This document shows, one piece after another, positions 1-11,652 of a stretch of DNA of 64,000 nt. This DNA comes from Apodospora peruviana. Its lineage: Eukaryota > Ascomycota > Sordariomycetes > Sordariales > Lasiosphaeriaceae. The translations under genes and the position numbers were made by a program. The DNA lies in contig JAUEDM010000003.1 of NCBI GenBank assembly GCA_033439685.1, positions 1,766,001 to 1,830,000 of the forward strand. Direction: 5' to 3'. Under the pieces are notes generated by a model, which was not told the origin of the DNA, made no database searches, and worked only from the letters and a program-made list of their open reading frames with translations. The first letter of the stretch is position 1. The number at the start of each line of letters is the position of its first letter.

Positions 1-1411
1 CCCCTAGGGAATAGCTCCCCTGCACTTGATCCCTATACCAGTCCTCTGTTGTGTTGAACAAATACTCCATGGCCTCATCGACGGTAAAGTTCTTGTTGGG
101 AGTTGTCCAGTTTTGCCCTATGCGGAAATTTAACAACGACCCATAGCTGTGCTTTTGACCTGGTTGGTCGTCTGGCGCCGAGTTGAGGTCGCCCCAGATG
201 GCATTGCCGCCCATGGGAAGCATGGAAGACATGCCGGGCATTGCACGGAATATTTCAGCGCGCTCCTCCTTACTCAGAAACTTTTCAAGACCGTAGACAG
301 CAAATGAGTTTAGCTGTGCCGTATCGCGCATTTCGCCAGACAAGATGGCCGTAACATCCTTGACGGCACCCAGCATGCACCCGCTGACATTGATCCATCC
401 GTCGATGTGATTTTCGACCCAGTCGTCACCGCCTTTGCCGCCCTGGTCGGACGCAACCCAGTGAAAAAAGTAGAAGACGACCTGGCTCCCCATGCTGTGC
501 GACGCCAGAACAACCTTTTTGTTCTGAACATGAACTGCCATCTCGATATACGACTTTAGCCTGGTAAAATATGCGTCTCGTACTTCGAGATTTGGGTAGG
601 CCAGCCGCCAATCATAGGCGGCGGTAAAGGAATTTGTCGAATCATAGCCCAGAGAAGCTAGGTTCTCGAGAATTTTATTCCAAATCCAGTATCCAGTGAT
701 AAAGAAGTCGGTAGCATCGAAGCCTTGAGCGGCCCGTAGCTTGATGTCGGGAGGGTCCAGCCCTGTCGCCTTGTCCAGCATAATGTGCCGTTTCCAGACC
801 TCCTTATCTGTGACCAGCGCCCTCATCATGGTCCAGCTCCCCCATAATCGCTTCCGAAAGTAGGGCCGAGAGACGTTGGATGTCCCCCAGGACTCGAGGC
901 CGGTGGATATTACACCGGGTATCATGATAATAGGATGGTCGACGGTGAGACCCTCGGACCGGACCTTGACGCCTACCGAAAAGGCATCGTAGCTCTCGAC
1001 GAAATCGCGTTCGCCATTCTAATCGGGTAGACAAACAACATCAGCAGAGTAAACGGAGGGCGGCCATTGAATGGGGGTGGTTGACGTAGCAACTTTCTTT
1101 TCACTTACAACCAGGTCCCGCATGTCCTTGACAAACCCGGCAGGCAGAGCATCGAACAGACTGTCCATGCTCAAGTCCCCCAGTTCGGGAAAGTTTATCA
1201 AATCATTGTTCTTTGCGAAAAAGCCGGCGGCGATAAGGCCGAAAAGACTACCCAACAGGAATATGGCCGTAGTGCGGCGTTTTTTTGTCTTGGGCCGATG
1301 ATGAACGACTTTGACTTTGTCGCCCGGTTTTACCGGGCTCTCATCCCGGGGCGTAGCCGATTCGCATGACGAGTCGTCTCGGGCGACTCGGCGACGGAGA
1401 GTGCTCTCCAT
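1..1411 (-). CDS. LRO1: Phospholipid:diacylglycerol acyltransferase Lro1 (C-terminal part beyond the left edge)
   Basis: This enzyme makes triacylglycerol in the ER by moving a fatty acid from a phospholipid to diacylglycerol. Exons are 1411-1109 and 1018-1 (cut by the window edge). The 90-bp intron 1108-1019 has a GTAAGT donor and ends in TAG, and the frame is kept (101 codons before it). The N-terminus is basic (RRR and KTKKRR runs) and is followed by one membrane segment at about residues 47-66, as expected for a type II ER protein. The lumenal alpha/beta-hydrolase part carries the serine-lipase motif SHSMGS, with the nucleophile at about Ser276. About 440 residues are visible; family members are around 600-680, so roughly a third is missing. 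It is divergent from NAA30 across an 822-bp spacer. Confidence 0.93.
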
Positions 1412-2233
1412 ATTCCGACTCCTGCTTCAAAAATCACCGTAACTGTGAATGAACACCGGTAGGCGGTCGTCGTGTCGTTGGTGCGAGGTGCGCCGGGGTG
1501 AGACCGAAGTCGCTGGTGGCCGCTGAAGAGCGGCAACCATAAGATGCGATGCGATGGATGTGATATAAAAGCGTGGCGTGTGTTTCGTAGGTAGTAGTCA
1601 CTTCCGGGTTTTAGCTGGAGAATGGAGCAGGATACGACGCAAAGGTGTCATTCGCTGGCGCCCGGAGGCGCGATTCTTCAACAGCCCGAGTCCAAAAGTT
1701 CGGGTCGGTCGGTCAGCCGGTCAAGCGCCCCACGAGGTTCCGTCGTCCAAAATTTGGATCCATGCCAAGTTGAAAGCCGCGCCGAAACAGACACTTTGTA
1801 TAATCCGTACTTACACGTGTAAGACAGTGCTTTCTTTCATGTGAAAAGGCTGAAAGCTGGCACGGCTTGGTCCCCGACCACTGGTATGATGGTATCTCAG
1901 GTGTGGGGTAGGCTTTCGCCTGCGTCGCGACCTGCGGGGTATTCCTTGCGAGCGCCATCATTACTGTCCACGGCACTCTATCTCCGTTGTGTCCTGATCA
2001 CCGCCATGATTGCCCAGGCTGACCGACGGTTTTAGCCCGCCTGCTTCGTGTTTACGTTCCTGGACAACATCGTTTCCTCACTGTCCTCAACGCCGGCTTT
2101 TATCAAGATCAATATGACTCGGTAGCTCAGTGCCTGTAAGATCTGGACACCCCAACGCGCCTATACACATACACATGAGTACGAATCGAGTCTCGTACAT
2201 ACGACGCGCGCGGGGTGAGGCTTTCGAATAATC
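1412..2233. other. Intergenic, shared upstream region of LRO1 and NAA30
   Basis: This is an 822-bp spacer between two divergent start codons. Short open frames occur on both strands (for example 1578-1844 +), but none shows family similarity or a convincing splice pattern. I see no tRNA or repeat. It presumably holds both promoters and 5' leaders. Confidence 0.6.
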
Positions 2234-2951
2234 ATGGACACTATGGTCGCAGCAGCGGCCAAGACGGCGACCCCAATGGCGGTGGCTCCGGCCGCCGGCG
2301 CAACCGACACTGCTCGCGCGTTAGCTCTTCCCGGCCAGCTGAAATACGTCCAATATGAGCATTTGTTGGAGTCGGTCTATCTCCCGGCCATCCGCGCCTT
2401 GATCTCGAAAGATCTCAGCGAGCCCTACAGCATATATGTATATCGGTACTTCTTATACCAATGGGGCCACCTGTGCTACATGGTACACATCCTCCCTCGC
2501 TCTCCCAAATTCAAGTCGAGGAAGGCTAATCGTTGGGTTTGGCCGGTACAATATGAAGGCTCTGGATCCCCATGATTCGTCCTTGATCGGCGTTATCATC
2601 TGCAAACTCGAGCCGCACGCCTCCCACTCGCCCCCAACGCTCCGTGGCTACATCGCCATGCTGGCCGTCTCCGCTGCGTACCGTGGTCATGGTGTAGCCA
2701 CCAAGCTGGTCGAAAAGGCAATAGACGCCATGGCCAAACGCAACGCCGACGAAATCGTCCTCGAGACAGAGGAAACGAATATCCCTGCGATGCGACTCTA
2801 TGAACGGCTGGGCTTCCTGCGGTCCAAGAAGCTCCATCGTTATTACCTGAACGGAAACAGCGCCTATCGGCTTGTTCTGCTGCTTAGAACACTCGACCCC
2901 GATGCAGCTGCCGACTACTCTCTTGACGATGCAGATGTGGCACCAAGGTAG
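2234..2951 (+). CDS. NAA30: NatC N-terminal acetyltransferase catalytic subunit (Naa30/Mak3)
   Basis: This is the catalytic subunit of NatC, which acetylates nascent proteins beginning Met-hydrophobic (Met-Leu, Met-Ile, Met-Phe, Met-Trp) at the ribosome. Exons are 2234-2482 and 2559-2951, giving 213 residues. The 76-bp intron has donor GTACAC, a GCTAATC branch region and acceptor GAAG. The GNAT fold is clear: the acetyl-CoA loop is YRGHGVA at about 124-130, and motif B carries NIPAMRLYERLGF followed by the conserved RYYLNG stretch. The first 30 residues are Ala-rich and probably unstructured. A second Met lies at codon 4 (2243), so the exact start is not certain. Auxiliary subunits Naa35 and Naa38 are not in this window. 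Confidence 0.95.
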
Positions 2952-3578
2952 CCCATCTGGAGAATTACCGGGTTCCATTCGAACCTGGACGCGAGAAACT
3001 TGCAAGATACCCAGCCGCCGGTCCCTTTCCGCAGTCGAATCCAAATCTAAGTGAAAAAGAGAGGGGTCCTTATCGACCTGTCAGGCCTGATCGTGAACAG
3101 CCACCCCAAGCTGACACATACATGGTCCTCCTCGTTAGGGTCAGCCCATGACTGTTTTGGCCATTCAGCCACATATCACCTACGTTTTGTCCATTGAACT
3201 CCAGCGTTCTTTTTAAAGCGCCATTCGACAACCCCCGAGCCCGGACGCGTAAGGTGTAGAGGATACCCTTTAGATCAGTGTTGAGGCGACGTACGGAGGA
3301 TGAGGGCTTGCATTGATTCTACTCGGGCCTTAAGCAGTTGGATTGTACTGAATGGTTTGTTGTTTGTGCTGAGCCCATTTGCAGACACAAAATATCTTAA
3401 CAACTGGATGAAGGGCACTGACTCGCGCTCTCACATACATGTACTTTATGCCAGATGGGCCGAAGAGAAGGGTCACAAGGTCTGCATCCGATATCCTCTT
3501 AGCTTCACTTCATTGCTGGGTGTCTCAAGTTGCGGAGGACAAATTGCATACTTTATCTCTGCTCAGTCCCATCCGCTG
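2952..3578. other. Intergenic, convergent 3' ends
   Basis: This stretch lies between the NAA30 stop and the DUF1917 gene end. An ATG-initiated 105-codon frame at 3300-3617 (+) overlaps the antisense 3' end of the DUF1917 gene and resembles nothing I know, so I do not call it. Nothing else was recognised. Confidence 0.5.
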
Positions 3579-4609
3579 TCAGCCCTGACTCTTTATGTGA
3601 GCGAATATCTCATTTGAAGAGTGCTAGTTTCAGTGTCAGCCATCGCAACAATAAATATGAATAAATAATGACACAGTAACAGACCATTGAAGCGCTAATG
3701 CCCCAGTCGTTTCCTCCATATATGTCCAGCTCTGTCCAGGCATCTGTCGACACGTGAGAATCAGTCGTCGTCTCGAGACGGATGAGAGATAGGACCACTA
3801 ACCACATTTGTAGTAAATCTGCTTGCCGCATGCCCTGACGAGGTGAAGCTGTCTCAGCCGGTTGAGCACCCTGGCGATGTCGCCCTTGTCTCTAAAGTCC
3901 TTGGTATAGACACAAATTAGACGCGCCTTCTCCGTCAAAAAGCGCGGCTCCACCTTGGCAACGATTCCCAGTTTGTTTTCTGCCGTTGCGTGGGCCACAC
4001 GACTCCAGACCTCGTCGACCTCTTCGGGTCCCGGGAACAGCATCCACTTGCCGCCAAGGACTCTGCAGACGACAGCAAGCTCGCGGAGATCCCGCACGCA
4101 GTCCTCACGTTCCTTCTGGATTTCCTTCTTGACAAGAAGACGGTGTTTGCCAGACGAGTTGCTCGCGTCGGCGAACGCGGACAGGAGTTGGAGCCTCTCC
4201 TTCCCGGCCTCTCTGAAAGTGCCGAGCGCTGGCCGATCGAGCGGCGCGGCGAACGGATTTGCGATTCGGATCCAGTCGACACCGGCCATCCGCTCGGTGG
4301 TGGACGGCGGTAGGCGAGCAAGGAAGTCGTCGATGCTCTCACTCAGCTGCCAAGCGCCAACTAGACCGGCAAACATGTTGTGGTGGTTCCCGGTTGCACT
4401 TGGTGCTTTGGGTTCGTCATGAGAGATTCGGTCAGTAATTAGATGACGTGTTTTCCACCAGTCCTCCACGTCAAAGTCGTCCAAGCGGGCCTTTAGGTCA
4501 GAGACGGTCTCTTCATCGCCTATTGTGTGTCTGTGAGTAAGGGTCGACGAACACGACGAGTGAAATTGACGAGCCAGCACCAACCGTAAAAATCAGAATC
4601 CGAGTCCAT
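3579..4609 (-). CDS. DUF1917 (UPF0696/C11orf68-like) family protein
   Basis: This is a conserved cytosolic family of unknown biochemical role, related to animal C11orf68/Bles03. The coding exons I support are 4609-4585, 4519-3803 and 3743-3685. The first begins MDSDSDFYGDEE, a start typical of fungal members. Introns are 4584-4520 (GTTGGT donor) and 3802-3744 (GTTAGT donor). The hallmark stretch LICVYTKDFRDKGDIARVL and the YYKC-AWTELDIYGGNDWGI ending are present. The last exon is less sure. Reading straight on gives a hydrophobic tail ending at 3610. A 61-bp intron (3684-3624, weak donor GTCTGT, branch GCTGAC, acceptor CTAG) instead gives a short soluble tail ending at 3579 and 281 residues in total, which I prefer. 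Confidence 0.75.
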
Positions 4610-5103
4610 GCCGGCCAGTCGAAGGCATCATACAGCCTCCGTGCTTTTTTTCCCTTTAGATTTGTCCTAATATCTCGGGTTGCGGGTTCTCTTGAGGGTG
4701 TTGAACTTGACGGATGTTACTGGCATTCGCACCCGGGGAACAGTCGAACCATATATTATTCCCATTTCATCCCATTACAATGACTTGGACTGTAGTTCTG
4801 TCGGTGAACGTCGGGCCAGTTGCATGCTGCTTGGAGGTTGCTGCGTTGAGGTGAGCAAGCTTGAATAGGGGCCCGCTGTCGAGCGGTGTGCCAATAGGTA
4901 GTCAGGGTACCTGAACCGAGACTAATAAGGCACGCTAATCCCGGCCCCAAATATCATCACAAATTAGCTCCACTCCACTAGAACTAGCGGGGGCTCAAGC
5001 ACAAACTCTTCCCTGCCTACATCTCACAACTCGCAGCATCCATGGCAAGGTCTGAGATTCGTTGAATGAAATCCTCGCCTCGCGACGGGGACAAACAGAG
5101 AGG
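4610..5103. other. Divergent promoter region, DUF1917 gene / DPH7
   Basis: This is a 494-bp spacer between divergent start codons. No coding or repeat signal was recognised. Confidence 0.5.
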
Positions 5104-6448
5104 ATGAGCGACCCAAGCGAGCCGGTCTCGTCCATACAATCGCTTCAACTACATCTCCCACCAAGCTGCCTGGAATTCTGCTCAACCCATCCCTCATACT
5201 TTCTAGTCGGTACTTACAATCTCCAAAAGGATGAGGAAGCTGCCGTCGTGCACGATGATGCCGATGAGGATAAAGATGAGCAGGAGTCGACGCAGCCAGC
5301 GTCGGCCAAAGCCCAAAGCCGCAACGGGAGTATCATTACTTTTCAGCTTGTAAATGAGAGAATGTGAGACGCTCAGGTGACACGTTCAGCCCTTTCATCA
5401 ATATCGTGGTCCCGAAACTGACCATCACCTCCACAGTGCTCATGTGCAAACTATACCTCAGCCATCTGCCATCTTGGACCTTCGCTTCAACCCAAAGGTT
5501 GGCAAACAGGACATTTGCGCCGCTGTTTCCAGCACCTCCACTCTTGCGGTTTTTAAGCTGTCACCCGGCGAGAATGAGCCACTGAAACACGCCAAGACAA
5601 TGGATATGTCAACCATGTCCAAAGGTATGGCCGGACCAGTTCCAGGGGTTGAGGTTCTCTTCCTCGCGTTCTGCTGGCATCCGTCGAGAGCCGGCACGGT
5701 GGCCATAACTACCTCGACTGGACACGTGCACTTAGTTGACCTTGGAGACATCGATGGAAGCTGGGAGTTGTATCCTGACCCAGTTATCACCCATAGTCTG
5801 GAGGCGTGGTGCGTGGCAATATCCCCTTGCCTTGATCCCGCTGTACCATCCCACGAAGATGCTTTCACAATGTTCTCAGGTGGTGACGACTCGATCCTGC
5901 GTTGCCAGACGTGCATCTACAAGGACGATGAACTCGACCTGTCCCTGCCGCCCTCTAAACTCCGAGGCCACGATGCCGGGGTTACTGCGATCTTGCCCAT
6001 TCATCTGAAACGGGGCCGCCCGTGTCTGGTGGTTACTGGAAGCTACGACGACCACATCAGGCTGTTCTCCCTCGTCTCTCCCAGCATATACAGCCCATGC
6101 AGGGCGGAGAACCTTGCCGAGAGCAATCTTGGTGGAGGGGTATGGCGGTTGAAGCTGATTGACACGGATGAGGCCGATGACACCGTAGCTCGCGGCTACA
6201 GATGGCGCGCGAGAATCCTCGCGTCGTGCATGCATGCTGGCGTGAGAATCGTCGAGCTTCTGGAGACAAGCGATGGTCAGTGCCAGTTCCGGACTATTAG
6301 CAGGTTCGAGGGGCATCGGAGCATGAACTACGGCAGTGACTTCTGGCCAGGCTCGACAGAAAGGAAGCTGTCGGTTGTATCGACTAGCTTCTACGACAAA
6401 CTGTTGTGTTTCTGGGAGGTGGATCTCCAAGGTGGAAAAGCAGCTTGA
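5104..6448 (+). CDS. DPH7: Diphthine methyltransferase Dph7 (WD40 protein)
   Basis: Dph7/Rrt2 removes the methyl ester from the diphthine intermediate on elongation factor 2, allowing the final amidation in diphthamide synthesis. Exons are 5104-5363 and 5437-6448, 423 residues. The donor GTGAGA at 5364 and acceptor CACAG at 5436 are the pair that keeps the conserved HVQTIPQPSAILDLRF stretch in frame. WD repeats are visible: CWHPSRAGTVAITTSTGHVH, SGGDDSILRCQTC, RGHDAGVTAI with VTGSYDDHIRLF, and a last blade with SFYDKLLCFWEV. GGGVWRLK, typical of this family, lies between them. The start at 5104 (MSDPSEP) is the first ATG in frame; upstream in-frame codons lack an ATG. An acidic insertion of about 15 residues lies near residue 45. 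Confidence 0.9.
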
Positions 6449-7265
6449 GTTGTGAATGGAAGGGTGGGAGAGATAACCTTGAAGATCAAAATAGAAATAC
6501 GAATGCACCTAAGAACTTGTGTACTCCGTACCTATGGAACTTCTAGAACACTGCACTGCAGTGTCAGTCCAGTCCCACCCGCCGGTCAGGTTCAGCTCAG
6601 ATACCTCTAGATTCTAAGGTACGGATCCGTCAGTGTACTTGACCCCTCTGCCAAACTCCCAAGTGCACGGGCCAGTGAGCTGCCCCGCGGCCCCGCGTTG
6701 TACTAACCTGCCGTGCTTGCCCCAGCCGACAGCCCGCTTATTACGCGTGGGCGCGTGTGATGGAGCGGCTGGGACCTGTAGAATTAAACTCGTAGCTCGA
6801 CAAGGCTCCAACTCTGGTGCCTTTGTACCAACTAACTTACCAGCGCCCGAGGTGGATTCGGTTTCGACTCACAAATCTGGCGAACATCTTTCAACTTTAA
6901 ACATTCTCTCGGCCATCTTCTGTAACAATACACAAATTCCGAGCTATGAACAGAACTTCCGGTGCAGCCTTAATCGTTTTGTTGTGGGAACGGATGTGCT
7001 GCGTTCTTTCGCGCTGATTCCGCCGTTTGTCTTCCAGTTCTTTCACCAACACCCAATTCGCAGTGCGGAATACGGCCCAGTGCAAGTGCAGTACACTGCT
7101 CACCGCGAGCTCTCCCGTCCAGCTGCTGTCTCTGCAGCATCAGTCGTGCCATCCGCATCACCACCCCCATGGTCCATGCCTGAGCCACCACGACGGCTTC
7201 ATCCTCCGTCCAACTCGGTCCTCTAGCGGTTCGACGACATATTACACTCCCAATAGTGGCTAGCC
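6449..7265. other. Intergenic, DPH7 3' side and MSN5 promoter
   Basis: This is an 817-bp tandem spacer. It holds short open frames only, and the longest (6633-7226 +) has no recognisable similarity. A small CACTGCAGTG palindrome lies near 6551. No RNA gene was recognised. Confidence 0.5.
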
Positions 7266-10200
7266 ATGGCAAGCTCACAGTCAAACGGTGCGGCCACTGC
7301 CGCTCCCGGCGGCGACGCCGTCCTCGCAAGAATTCACGATGCGCTCAACCTTGTCCACAGCCCTTACTCTGCCAACCAGTCTCGACAAGAAGCCCAGGCA
7401 TTCCTCGAGCAGGTCAAGAACACTGGGGAGGCGCCGTCGCATGGCTTCACCCTCGCTTCCGCCAAGAACCAAGCGCCCATCGTCCGCCACTACGGCCTCT
7501 CGCTGCTCGAGCACGCCGTTAAACACAAGTGGGCCGACTACAGCCCGGAAGAACGTGAATATCTTCGCGGTTGGATATTGCAGCTGTCGGAGAATGTTTC
7601 CAAGGAGGATCCGTCATATCTGAGAAGCAAGATTGCCCAGCTCTGGGTCGAAGTGGCCAAGCGATGCTGGGCTGCCGAGTGGATGGACATGGACGCCCTA
7701 CTGGTCCGCTTGTGGCAGGTGCAAGACTCCCCGATTCACAAGGAGTTTGTGCTTCAGATCCTCGAGATCCTGTCGGACGAGATCTTTAATGGAGAGGATG
7801 CGGTGGTCGCCGTTCGAGAAGGGGCGTTGAGCAAGGCATGCGTCGAGATATTCACGCCTGCTTCTGTTCTTACCGAACACTTCCCAAATCGCCAAATCGG
7901 CCCAAACGTGCGGTACGGAGACGACGGCTGGATCAGTAGAGTAACACAGCTTATAGCGGAGTGTCTCAACCAGGACCTGGAGCCGAACGAGGACGTCAAG
8001 GCATGCGCTGTGAGAGCCCTCGCGGTCCTCAACTCTGTTATGCCGTGGGCTATCCCGAAAGCCATACATGCTGCCGGTTGCCGTCCAACTATCTGTAATT
8101 GTCTCTCAACCTCCAATGTTTCCATTCAAAAGGTACGGATGGACCCCCAATTATGCCCTCTGTCTCAAGACCGCGGGAGGCAACGTATTACATACTGACT
8201 GGTTAAAAGGCTGCTCTGGAGGTTCTACACTCTCTCTATTCCCGATCCAGTCTGACGAGTGAAGAGTTTGTTGATCTTGTTGTGCCAATGTACAACACTG
8301 ATCTGGTCGATCTTTGTAGACGACTCTTCGAGTGGTCAACCGTTGATGCTCAGGACATAGACGACGACAAGTACCAATTTGCCAAGAAATTCTCCGAGGT
8401 GAGTCGATCGACCTTTGTGCCGTTACTTTTTGCCTCACCATGCTAACTAGAGAAGATGATATCATACCTCGGAAATTACCTTGAGCGGAAGTTTACAGCT
8501 ATCCCACCCCAGAATAACGTACAGCAGTTCATGGAGCTCCTGATACAAGTCGTGCAGAGTCAGAGCCTTGTCGTTTCTATCCCTGTCCTGGTCACCTGGA
8601 CACGCCTCCTAAGCCACCGATCTCTCGGCCCAGCAGCTGCTACCAGCACGCCGCTCATCCTTCCTCTTTTGGATATTTGTAGCTCGCGGTTGATACGTTA
8701 TGAGAGCCTTCCAGACGATACAGAAGACCCAACATATGTTCTGCTCATGGAAGATACGGATACTGTCCCCGAGCGGCATGCATTTCTGGGAAACTATAGA
8801 CGTTACAGTTGCCAAGTCATTGAAAGCATTGTGCAGCTCAAACTATCCGATGCCTTTTCTTATATTCTCGAACAGGCTGAAAATGCTTTTCAGACGCTCT
8901 ACGATGGCCAACCGCCCCTTAACCGTGAGTAAACGGATCGTGTGGTAGGGTTCTGCATCAGCTAACATATATGCAGCTTCCAATTACTCAAAGAACTCGA
9001 TGCCTGTGTTAAGAGTCGACGCACACGCTACGGTCGTAGAGGCGGCACTAAAAGGATATGTCAAATGGAGAAGCCTTCATAAGCACATTCCGGATGAGGT
9101 ATGTTAGCCATAAAGACGATCTGCTAGCTCCGAGACTGACACATGTTTAGCAGCAAAAGGCCACCTCTATCGAGGGGTATTTTGAAGAGTGGTGCAGCAG
9201 GCGCCTAGAAGCAAAATTTGAGGTGGGTGCCGAGAGACTTGTTGGCAGTTACAGAGCACTAATTGCGGTTACAGGATCCCCTCATTCGAAAGCGGATACT
9301 CCAGCTTCTCGTGGCTTTCTCGACGACGGCACTGGATAGCAACGCCGGCTTTATGTTGAAAGTACTCGAGCATATCCTGATGACATGGCCTGCACTACAA
9401 CCGGAGCACAGGACTTTCAACGACGCAATCAGAGATTTGCAAACCGAGAGCATGGTAGAACTACAGAGACTGGCGTCAAAGATGCCTGACCATCTTCTGG
9501 TGAGTAAATCCCTACTCTTCGTGTAATGCCCGCGACTGATCATGATTTGTAGGATGTGTATGATCAACTGGAAAACAAGGTGAAGGAGATGGTTGCGTCT
9601 GGAACACTCGATGAGAAACGGCAGATTGCGTACCAAAGCTTTCTTTTCATAATCATGTTGGTCTGCCTTCTAAGGGAACGCAGGGAACACTGGCTAACTG
9701 CAGAGCAGTCATCGTGCTACTCGAATTGACCCAGAGTTACGGCTTGCGCGGCTTGCAACCTTTATAACACCAGTAAAGGACCAGTGGAAAGACACTTCTC
9801 TGAAGCAAGCCCTGAGCTCGTTTGAGGGCTTTTGCCGGCTTCTGGGTCTTGATCAGGCGCAGAAATACCTAGCAAGCCGCCGTATCGATGGCATAAATGA
9901 CTGGGGCTCTGCCGAGCTTGATGCCGAAGGGCTGGCATTGCAAAGCGAGCTGGAACAGCGACAAACGGTTGGTGGCGCACTCCTTCGGACGAACGTATCT
10001 CACGAACTAACGCGAGTAATAGTTCCTACCATTGCGTTCGACCAAATCCTTCCTCACTTATTCGGTGGAGAAAATTGAGAAGAATTCGGCCCCGTATATG
10101 GCATCTTGTACTCTTTGGCAGGACGGATTTTCCCTCATCCTCCCGGAGCTGCTCAAATTCTTAAGGTTAGTATTGCCGGACATCGCAAGAAGAGAAACTT

Positions 10201-11652
10201 TCCTTGCTGACCATGTCACACAGCTATGCCCATGCTTGTCATGACCCGAAGAACTGGACCCTGCTACCGGCCGAGATGCGCTCTGTGGTGGGCAGAGTTT
10301 TATCGGACCGCTTCTGGCAAGCTGGCATCTCGGAAGGTAGCAAAGACGACTTTTATGCGAGAGTGATGGACAAAAAAAACACCGTCGAGGGACTCGCCTC
10401 AACCATCCGCGGAACAGTTCGGTTCGTGCGAGAAACATGTTACGCTATAATATACTGCATGAGTCGGCTCGACCTCCAGTTCTATGGGTTTGTCGAGCTC
10501 CCGGGCCCCTTAGCGAACGCACTGTTCGCCGACTCGTTTTCTCTCTCAGCTCATCAGGTTATTAACCTCCTGAATTTGGTGAGATATCTGGTCGACCATT
10601 GTCCGGTGGATCTACGGGATCATTTCCTACCCCCACTCATCGCTGCCTGCTTCCAACAAATGGATGCCAAGATTAGTTATGAGTGGGAGAAGCTGGGGTC
10701 CCGGGAAACAGTGCAGGCTGCTGGGGACGAGTTGACCGAGGAGATGAAAGCCGAGAGCATCTTGCGTCAGTTGACATACTCGGCCGTGATCATGGTGGCC
10801 GATTTCCTCGACCCGGCGAGAACTAGTAAGGATCACTTGATTCCATGCGGTAATTTCGTCAATGCTCATCATGTTTTAGCGACGCTTACCGACAAACGAG
10901 ATCAGCCTCAAGAGGGTGAATCCGCTGTCAAGCATCCCTCACTGCGCAAGTTCTGCCTGATGCATGGCGATATCGTCAGCAAGCTTCTGGTGTTTGGCAG
11001 CCACGCGATACAGGTGCACGACAGCAGATGCTGCGGCGTCATGTTGCGTGTGTTTCGCTCTATCGTGCCAGAGTTCACTACCGACTCGGCGAAACATCTC
11101 AAGGAGGCGGGCTACCCTGCAGCTGTGGAGGAGAGCTTCCCAATTCCCGAAGAGACGGCGCGAGAGATCCGTGAGTTTATCTCGAATGACGTGCTCCGGG
11201 CCGCTATTACGTCTCTACACGAGCCCTACTTTGTCGAGTCCCAAAAGGAGCTGGGGGCGCTGATCGCGGCCATTTTGGTTTCGTACTGTCCCCTCACCCC
11301 TACCCCTCGAAATATCCTCTTCTCGTTGCCTGGCGTCAACAGCCAAGAGATTGATCGGGCGATTGAATACATATCTCGTCCGGGACAGCATCCCCGGCAG
11401 CAGCGTGCTATCATCCTTGACCTTCTCAAGGATTTGAAGGGCGTGAGCATCTCGGAGATGGGAAAGCTAACGAAGAGTGTCGGGGTCAAATCGAGCGTCA
11501 AGAAGTCTGGCCGGAGTAAGATGGCACAGGAGTTCATGACGCCCAGCACTGAGCGTGTGGCCTCCGGAACGGCAAATGCAGGTGCATCTGGTGACCGTAA
11601 GAGCCCGGACCTGGAGGGAGTGGCGGGGATGTTCAAAGAAGAAGGCAACTAG
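7266..11652 (+). CDS. MSN5: Karyopherin Msn5 / exportin-5 family
   Basis: This is a large HEAT-repeat nuclear transport receptor. Fungal Msn5 exports phosphorylated regulators and tRNA and imports some complexes. I resolve ten coding exons: 7266-8132, 8210-8398, 8456-8924, 8977-9098, 9151-9222, 9275-9499, 9553-9656, 9709-9967, 10023-10165 and 10224-11652. They sum to 1292 residues, close to the 1224 of yeast Msn5. All nine introns are 52-77 bp and all phases agree. At 9657 a GTTGGT donor is needed to keep FLFIIIHRATRID in frame. The N-terminal importin-beta-like part (residues about 20-200) and exportin-5-like helices follow. The C-terminal 60 residues are basic and Ser/Gly-rich and are probably disordered. 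The acceptor at 8455 could instead be 8452 (one extra Lys). Confidence 0.9.

Noticed and set aside
3300..3617. ATG-initiated 105-codon plus frame
   Set aside because: It is antisense to the DUF1917 gene end, has no similarity and no supporting signals.
9657..9660. Donor GTCTGC at 9661 for MSN5 intron 7
   Set aside because: It breaks the phase with the next exon. GTTGGT at 9657 restores the conserved HRATRID stretch.
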